Below, one piece after another: positions 14,054-18,289 of a DNA stretch of 18,289 nt (within the stretch, counting starts at the first letter, position 1; each line of letters opens with the position of its first letter). The translations under genes and the position numbers were made by a program. Location of the stretch: the NCBI GenBank assembly GCA_034659075.1, contig JAYEGM010000043.1, positions 1 to 18,289 of the forward strand, written 5' to 3'. The notes beneath the pieces are model-generated. The model searched no databases. It saw only the letters and a list, made by a program, of their open reading frames with translations, and was not told where the DNA came from. Origin of the DNA: BMS3Bbin11 sp034659075. Its GTDB lineage: Bacteria; Pseudomonadota; Gammaproteobacteria; BMS3Bbin11.

Positions 14054-14533
14054 ATGATGTGTAAACGATTTTTCATACTTCTGCTTAGTTCCGCTATTTT
14101 TCTAACTAGCTCCTGTAACCAGGAAAAAAACAGTCCCGAAGAGCAGATACGAAATATGGTTTCAGCCATGGAGGCGGCTGTCGAACAACGATCACTGGAC
14201 AGTGTAAAAGATCTGGTTGACAGTGAATATAGCGATGAATGGAACAGCAGCAGGCGCGCAGCCCTGCGGGCTCTTATGTTTTATTTCCAGGGGCACCAGT
14301 CCATCCATCTACTGACCCGCATTAACGACATTAAACTCAATGATGATGCAAGTGCCGCAAGAGTCATTGTCTATGTCGGCATGGCCGGAGATCCTGTAGA
14401 AAAGTCAGAATCTCTGATTGACCTGAACGCTGATCTTTATCGATTTGATATTAAGCTAATAGCAGATGGCAAGGATTGGCTGGTAAGTAGTGCCAGGTGG
14501 CAAAGAGCCCGGGTTGAGAATTTCGGGCTTTAA
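14054..14533 (+). CDS. Small lipoprotein of unknown function
   Basis: The 159-aa product has a lipoprotein signal: MMCKRFF, a hydrophobic run and the lipobox LTSSC with Cys21. The mature part begins with a helical segment (EEQIRNMVSAMEAAVEQRSLDSVKDLVD), then a mixed strand region (RVIVYVGMAG, YRFDIKLIADGKDWLVSSARW). The order helix-helix then strands, with a small alpha+beta size, resembles the NTF2/SnoaL-like fold often found in such lipoproteins, but this is a guess from pattern only. It stands alone, divergent from tag and convergent with rlmB, and a strong hairpin region lies just after its stop. Confidence 0.82.
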   Translation: MMCKRFFILLLSSAIFLTSSCNQEKNSPEEQIRNMVSAMEAAVEQRSLDSVKDLVDSEYSDEWNSSRRAALRALMFYFQGHQSIHLLTRINDIKLNDDASAARVIVYVGMAGDPVEKSESLIDLNADLYRFDIKLIADGKDWLVSSARWQRARVENFGL

Positions 14534-14544
14534 AAAAGCGAAAA

Positions 14545-14588
14545 AAACCGTTTTACGGTTTACGTAACACCTAATACGTAAACCGTAA
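14545..14588. terminator. Three-segment alternative hairpin, probable bidirectional terminator
   Basis: Three related segments lie in a row: AAACCGT (14545-14551), ACGGTTT (14555-14561) and AAACCGT (within 14576-14588). Segments 1 and 2 form a 7-bp hairpin with a TTT loop. Segments 2 and 3 extend to a perfect 14-bp stem (14553-14566 with 14575-14588) with an 8-nt loop. Both cannot form at once. Read on the minus strand, the short hairpin is followed by a T run (GGTTTTTTT then CGCTTTTTT), a classic intrinsic terminator for rlmB, whose stop is at 14599. On the plus strand it follows the lipoprotein stop by about 11 bases. Confidence 0.75.
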
Positions 14589-14598
14589 TACATATCTC

Positions 14599-15342
14599 CT
14601 AAATCTGTCTTTGTCGCAGCGCTTCATAACAACAAACACCGGCGGCAACCGACACATTCAAACTGTTGACTGTTCCTTTCATGGGTATCGTCAACAGTTC
14701 ATCACAATGTTCAGTTACCAGACGCCGCATACCCTTGCCTTCTGCCCCGAGTACCAGTGCAAAGGGAACCGTAAAATCTGCCTGGTAGAAAGTGTTATCT
14801 GCTTTGTCACTGGTACCGAATATCCACAGACCACAGTCTTCTTTCAGTTGCTGCAGCGTACGGGAAAGATTGGTTACCGTATAAACCGGAGTTGTCTCCA
14901 TTGCACCGCTGGCGGTCTTGTGGACGACAGAAGTTACCGGCGCAGAACGGTCTTTCGGAATTACAATGCCATCGCCTCCAGCACTGTTAAGTGTACGCAC
15001 ACAGGCACCAAGATTATGTGGATCCTGTATTCCATCCAGTACCAGCAGCATAGCAGGATGGCCCAGCGCTTTTACGTCCCAAATTAGTTCGGCATCGGCT
15101 CTTGCCGGCAGCATTTCGCAACGTGCGATGATTCCCTGGTGAATCTGATTTTCAGCCAGACGATCCAGTTTATCGCGTGAAACTTCTTTCAGAGGAAGTG
15201 ACTGCTCTTTTACTGCGAGGAGTAACGGTTCCAGGCGATTATTCCGGCGCTTCTCATTGACATAGATCTGGCGCACACGGTCGGGGTTTAAAGCTAGCAC
15301 GGCCGCCACCGCATGAATACCCGTCAGGATTTCTTCAGCCAT
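14599..15342 (-). CDS. rlmB: 23S rRNA (guanosine(2251)-2'-O)-methyltransferase
   Basis: RlmB methylates the ribose of G2251 in the ribosomal P loop using S-adenosylmethionine. The 247-aa protein has the N-terminal substrate-binding domain (1-80) and a SpoU-type knotted domain. Motif 1 is LDGIQDPHNLGACVRT (with the conserved Asn and Arg), motif 2 LVLGAEGKGMR, and motif 3 IPMKGTVNSLNVSVAAG. Its start overlaps the rnr stop by one base (TAATG), so the two are translationally coupled. This pairing is common in gammaproteobacteria. A terminator-like hairpin follows. Confidence 0.97.
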   Translation of the reverse strand: MAEEILTGIHAVAAVLALNPDRVRQIYVNEKRRNNRLEPLLLAVKEQSLPLKEVSRDKLDRLAENQIHQGIIARCEMLPARADAELIWDVKALGHPAMLLVLDGIQDPHNLGACVRTLNSAGGDGIVIPKDRSAPVTSVVHKTASGAMETTPVYTVTNLSRTLQQLKEDCGLWIFGTSDKADNTFYQADFTVPFALVLGAEGKGMRRLVTEHCDELLTIPMKGTVNSLNVSVAAGVCCYEALRQRQI

Positions 15343-17699
15343 TAAGAGTTTTTGACCTTTTTACGGCGTTTTGCCCGCCCGGGGGCTTTTTTACCCCCCT
15401 TATTTCGAGAAAGCGTTTTACCGCGTTTGCCTGTTCCGTGTTTATTTGTGCCCTTTGATTTACCCTTCCTGGCAGCAGGCTTTCCTCTCCCGCTACCCTG
15501 CTTATTTGAGTCCTGCCTGGAGGCGCTATCTTCACCGGCAAGTTCAAGATCTATGCGGCCTTCATCGACATCGACTCGCACTACCATAACCTGTAAGCGG
15601 TCACCCGGCCGATATGTCTTGTGTGTCCGTTCTCCGGTGAGACGACTCTTTGCCGCATCAAACTGGTAATAATCGTTGCCTAGCGCCGTAATATGAATCA
15701 GCCCATCGATATAGATTTCATCCAGCGTCACAAATAAACCGAAGCCCGTTACGCCGCTGACAGTACCCGGAAACTCATCACCAACATGATCAACCATATA
15801 CTCTGCCTTCAGCCAGCGCATGACATCGCGTGTGGCATCATCCGCCCTGCGCTCCGTCATCGAACAGTGTTCACCCAGCTCGAGCAGCCCAAGTTCAGTA
15901 TACGGTGAGGCCTTTTTCTTCAATATTGCCTTTAAGGTACGGTGAACCTGCAAGTCGGGATAGCGGCGTATCGGTGAAGTGAAATGAGTGTAATGTGTGA
16001 AGCCTAGCGCGAAATGACCATCACAATCCGGCGTATATCTTGCCTGACTTAGAGAACGCAAGATCATCGGTTTGATGACCTCGGCATCTTCTCTTTGCGA
16101 CATGTCTGCCAGTAGTCGCGCATAGTCATGCACATCCGGCTCATCGCCTCCGCTGAGACTTAAACCAATCTCAAACAAAAACTTACGCAGATTATCCCGT
16201 TTCTCTTCTGTTGGCCCTTCGTGTACACGATATAAACCAGGGTAACCTGCATCAGAAATAGTTTTTGCAGCACAAACATTGGCAGCCAGCATAAACTCCT
16301 CAATCAACCGGTGTGCCTCGTTGCGTATCTGTGGAACAATCGCTTCGATTTTTCGTTCATCATTAAAAATAATTCTGGTCTCGGGCATATCGAGGTCCAT
16401 CGCACCCTGTCGTTCACGCCATTGATGACGCAGCTGATACAGCTCATAGAGATTCTGCAAAGCCTCGAAAACGGAGGAATATTCCTGAATCAGCTCAGGA
16501 TCACCATCCACCAGCATGGAGGCGACCTTGGCATAGGTCAGGCGCGCCTGCGAGCGCATCACCGCATTGTCAAAACGCCAGTTATTGATTTCCCCATCAT
16601 GGTCGATATCCATGATGCAAACCATGCACAAACGATCAACATCCGGGTTTAATGAACACAGGCCATTTGAAAGTTCCTCGGGCAACATGGGGATCACCTG
16701 TTCAGGAAAATACACGGAATTGCCCCGCTTAACGGCTTCCTTATCGAGTGGCTGGCCTTTTTTAACATATGAGGCAACATCAGCAATCGCGACAATCAAC
16801 TGCCAGCCGGACTCTGTCTTGCGGCTGAGTACAGCATCATCAAAATCACGCGCATCTTCACCATCAATCGTCAGCAATGGCTGATCACGCAGATCCAGCC
16901 GTCCCTGTGTCTGATGATCCTGCACCTCAGAGTGCAGGCCTTTAACTTTACTGCTTACCTCATCAGGCCAGGTGTGTGGCAGCTCATATTTTCGGGTAGC
17001 AATCTCAATTTCCATGCCAGGCGCCATATGCTCACCCAGTACTTCGGAGATATGCCCTACCGGCTGACTGTACTTGTCAGGCTGCCGGTCAATGACAGCG
17101 ACAACAATCTGCCCGGATTTAGCCTCTGCAGACTGCCCCTGTGGAATCAGTATGTCCTGACCTATCCTCCGGTCATCAGGTATAACGTAACCAATGCCCG
17201 TATCTTCATGGTAATTGCCCAGCACTGTCTGGTTATTTCTCTGTAACACCTCAACAATACTGCCTTCCAGCTTGCCCCGATGCCCTTCCATGGCACGCAC
17301 CATGACTCTGTCACCGTGCAGAACCTGGCGCATTTCCTTCGCACTGAGAAAAACATCTTCTCCACCTGCCTCGGGAATAACAAAGCCAAAACCATCAGGA
17401 TGCCCCTGTATCAGACCACAGGTCATACCCATATGTTGAGCTAATCCATACATATTCTTGCGATTACGCAGTAACTGACCATCACGCACCATTGCTTTCA
17501 AACGACGGCGCATTGCCTCCCTGCTATCTGCATCATCGATATTCAGTGCACTGAGTATCTTCTTCATCGACAATAGCTGGCCGGCCTGTTCCAGTAGCGT
17601 CAGTATCGCTTCACGACTGGGTACAGGGTTCTCATACTTCTCCGCTTCGCGCTTTGCAAAGGGATCTTCGGTATATTTTTTCGATTTCGTCATTGACAT
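15342..17699 (-). CDS. rnr: Ribonuclease R
   Basis: RNase R is a processive 3'-5' exoribonuclease that degrades structured RNA and acts in rRNA quality control and cold adaptation. The 785-aa protein has an N-terminal helix-turn-helix-like region (about 28-80), two cold-shock domains (about 90-240), the RNB catalytic domain with IDGEDARDFDDAV (278-290; Asp279, Asp285, Asp287 and Asp288 are the metal ligands by comparison with E. coli), then an S1 domain and a long Lys/Arg/Gly-rich tail from about 725. The start is either ATG 17699 or the next ATG two codons on (17693); neither has a strong ribosome site. rlmB follows with a one-base overlap. The gene is divergent from tRNA-Leu. Confidence 0.98.
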   Translation of the reverse strand: MSMTKSKKYTEDPFAKREAEKYENPVPSREAILTLLEQAGQLLSMKKILSALNIDDADSREAMRRRLKAMVRDGQLLRNRKNMYGLAQHMGMTCGLIQGHPDGFGFVIPEAGGEDVFLSAKEMRQVLHGDRVMVRAMEGHRGKLEGSIVEVLQRNNQTVLGNYHEDTGIGYVIPDDRRIGQDILIPQGQSAEAKSGQIVVAVIDRQPDKYSQPVGHISEVLGEHMAPGMEIEIATRKYELPHTWPDEVSSKVKGLHSEVQDHQTQGRLDLRDQPLLTIDGEDARDFDDAVLSRKTESGWQLIVAIADVASYVKKGQPLDKEAVKRGNSVYFPEQVIPMLPEELSNGLCSLNPDVDRLCMVCIMDIDHDGEINNWRFDNAVMRSQARLTYAKVASMLVDGDPELIQEYSSVFEALQNLYELYQLRHQWRERQGAMDLDMPETRIIFNDERKIEAIVPQIRNEAHRLIEEFMLAANVCAAKTISDAGYPGLYRVHEGPTEEKRDNLRKFLFEIGLSLSGGDEPDVHDYARLLADMSQREDAEVIKPMILRSLSQARYTPDCDGHFALGFTHYTHFTSPIRRYPDLQVHRTLKAILKKKASPYTELGLLELGEHCSMTERRADDATRDVMRWLKAEYMVDHVGDEFPGTVSGVTGFGLFVTLDEIYIDGLIHITALGNDYYQFDAAKSRLTGERTHKTYRPGDRLQVMVVRVDVDEGRIDLELAGEDSASRQDSNKQGSGRGKPAARKGKSKGTNKHGTGKRGKTLSRNKGGKKAPGRAKRRKKVKNS

Positions 17700-17747
17700 A
17701 AACTCATTGAATCGTCAGAATCCACGGCCTTAATGGATAGCATCCAT

Positions 17748-17834
17748 GCCGAGGTGGCGGAATTGGTAGACGCGCTAGCTTCAGGTGCTAGTGATCGCAA
17801 GGTCGTGGAGGTTCAAGTCCTCTCCTCGGTACCA
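17748..17834 (+). tRNA. tRNA-Leu (anticodon CAG)
   Basis: An 87-nt cloverleaf with encoded CCA. The acceptor stem is GCCGAGG (17748-17754) with CCTCGGT (17824-17830), including a G-T pair at the end. The anticodon stem CTAGC/GCTAG encloses loop TTCAGGT, giving anticodon CAG, which reads CUG leucine codons. The T arm has loop TTCAAGT, and a long variable arm (about GTGATCGCAAGGTCGTG) marks a class II tRNA such as leucine. A run of six T follows the CCA directly and could end transcription. tRNA-Leu genes are frequent integration sites, and the sequence after this one changes in character. Confidence 0.95.
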
Positions 17835-18215
17835 TTTTTTCAAACCATCCCAGACCACAATAAACCACGTTACACATTGTTTTTAAAGGTCTTTTTATTT
17901 CTTGCTTCATTTCTCATCTTGTCTGTCATGGTCTCTGATTGTCCCTTTTGTGGAACGCCAGTGGAACGTGGGTGGAACGCAGATTCATAAATTTCGTCCT
18001 GCTTCTGATTAAATTTTTTATCACTATTCACAACACGGTGAGCACCGGCTTGTTGAATTCCGATTCTCAAAAGCAACACTCACATAACCAACGTCCAATT
18101 TGCAATTATGTCACATCCTGTCTGGCTGTATTCAACTTTCAATGTTTAAAATAAGAGTCTTACATAAAAATCACATCTATCGAATTTGACAATGCAAATG
18201 GTGGGTCAGTTTTAG
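17835..18215 (+). other. AT-rich non-coding stretch after tRNA-Leu, possible element edge
   Basis: No gene was supported over 381 bp; every longer frame is either an extension of the tRNA or lacks a start. The stretch is visibly richer in A and T than the rest of the window, begins with a T run and a CCATCCCAGACCAC segment, and contains the triple TGGAACG repeat. A TTGACA hexamer lies at 18186-18191, with no good -10 box that would fit the following ORF. ATGCAAAT occurs twice (18192-18199 and 18216-18223). No second copy of the tRNA 3' end is seen here, so if an island is present its other end lies outside. Confidence 0.45.
17951..17979 (+). repeat. Three tandem TGGAACG repeats at 11-bp spacing (GAAC-N7-GAAC-N7-GAAC)
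   Basis: TGGAACG occurs at 17951-17957, 17962-17968 and 17973-17979, exactly 11 bp apart, one copy per helical turn. The GAAC cores give two overlapping GAAC-N7-GAAC units, the same geometry as the lexA leader repeat in this window. Candidate roles are LexA binding or arm-type sites of a tyrosine recombinase at a tRNA attachment site. Confidence 0.7.
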
Positions 18216-18289
18216 ATGCAAATTAACACAGAGAATATTGGCACGTTAAACCATGATGATCTGAAAAACTTTCTAGTCAACGTAATCGG
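18216..18289 (+). CDS. Start of an unidentified ORF, cut by window edge
   Basis: An open frame begins at ATG 18216, just after an in-frame TAG at 18213-18215, and runs to the window end: MQINTENIGTLNHDDLKNFL and a few more residues. Only 24 codons are visible, too few to identify a family, and no strong ribosome site precedes the ATG. The composition (Asn, Asp, Lys, Ile) is plausible for a soluble protein. It may be the first gene of an element inserted at tRNA-Leu. Confidence 0.35.
   Translation, partial: MQINTENIGTLNHDDLKNFLVNVI

Noticed and set aside
14666..14715. Another GTTC repeat (GTTC-N8-GTTC) inside rlmB
   Set aside because: Spacing is one base too long for the GAAC/GTTC-N7 box and it lies within coding sequence.
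14611..15087. 158-codon plus-strand open frame
   Set aside because: Antisense to rlmB, whose three SpoU motifs are intact.
15865..15880. GAAC-N3-GTTC palindrome inside rnr, similar to Gram-positive LexA boxes
   Set aside because: Spacing differs from the Gram-positive N4 box and it lies deep inside a coding region.
17733..17990. 85-codon plus-strand open frame
   Set aside because: Its first part is the tRNA-Leu gene read as protein (AEVAELVDALASGASDRKVVEVQVLSS is a well-known false translation of leucine tRNAs, shown here in part: ELVDALASGAS).
1..18289. CRISPR array, transposase, toxin-antitoxin or defence operon
   Set aside because: No regularly spaced 25-40 bp repeats, no transposase motifs and no recognisable defence proteins were found; only the extreme right edge could belong to an accessory element.

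Overview
This 18.3 kb window reads as chromosomal DNA of a gammaproteobacterium: cinA, thpR, recA and recX lie together beside a divergent lexA, with rlmB behind rnr and tag beside a SixA-type phosphatase. A secreted protein resembling sulfur-globule family proteins hints at a relative of sulfur-oxidising or marine lineages (Chromatiales/Thiotrichales-like), but the species cannot be named from the sequence. Coding density is high. Most genes are ordinary housekeeping or envelope functions, and no CRISPR array, transposase or rRNA was seen.

Layout: (1) 1-3103, SOS/DNA repair block: recX (cut by the window edge), recA, thpR and cinA on the minus strand, and divergent lexA on the plus strand. 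(2) 3209-4479: a rhodanese and two small secreted proteins of unknown function. (3) 4519-8345: oleate hydratase (minus), then a patatin-like lipoprotein and a four-helix membrane protein (plus). (4) 8346-9285: a gene-poor stretch, then the Gly/Tyr/Arg-rich secreted sulfur-globule-like protein. (5) 9321-12812, minus strand: a zinc-uptake-like cluster (small membrane protein, outer-membrane barrel with an acidic His loop, ZnuA-like binding protein, ZnuB-like permease) with no ATPase gene. (6) 12872-14533: SixA-like phosphatase and tag in one operon, then a divergent lipoprotein. (7) 14545-17699: a paired-hairpin terminator, rlmB and rnr (overlapping by one base). (8) 17748-18289: tRNA-Leu(CAG) followed by an AT-rich stretch that looks like the edge of an integrated element, ending in an ORF that runs off the window.

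The most interesting signal is regulatory. The lexA leader carries GAAC-N7-GAAC, the direct-repeat LexA box known from Alphaproteobacteria, and the LexA recognition helix here also looks more like the alphaproteobacterial type than the E. coli type. The same GAAC-N7 spacing occurs three times in tandem just downstream of the tRNA-Leu gene. In a by-eye scan these were the only two such sites in the window. This raises the possibility that the neighbouring element is under SOS control, although integrase arm-type repeats are an equally reasonable reading. Other points of note are an oleate hydratase with Met where most family members have the catalytic Glu, and the zinc-type transporter cluster lacking an ATPase.
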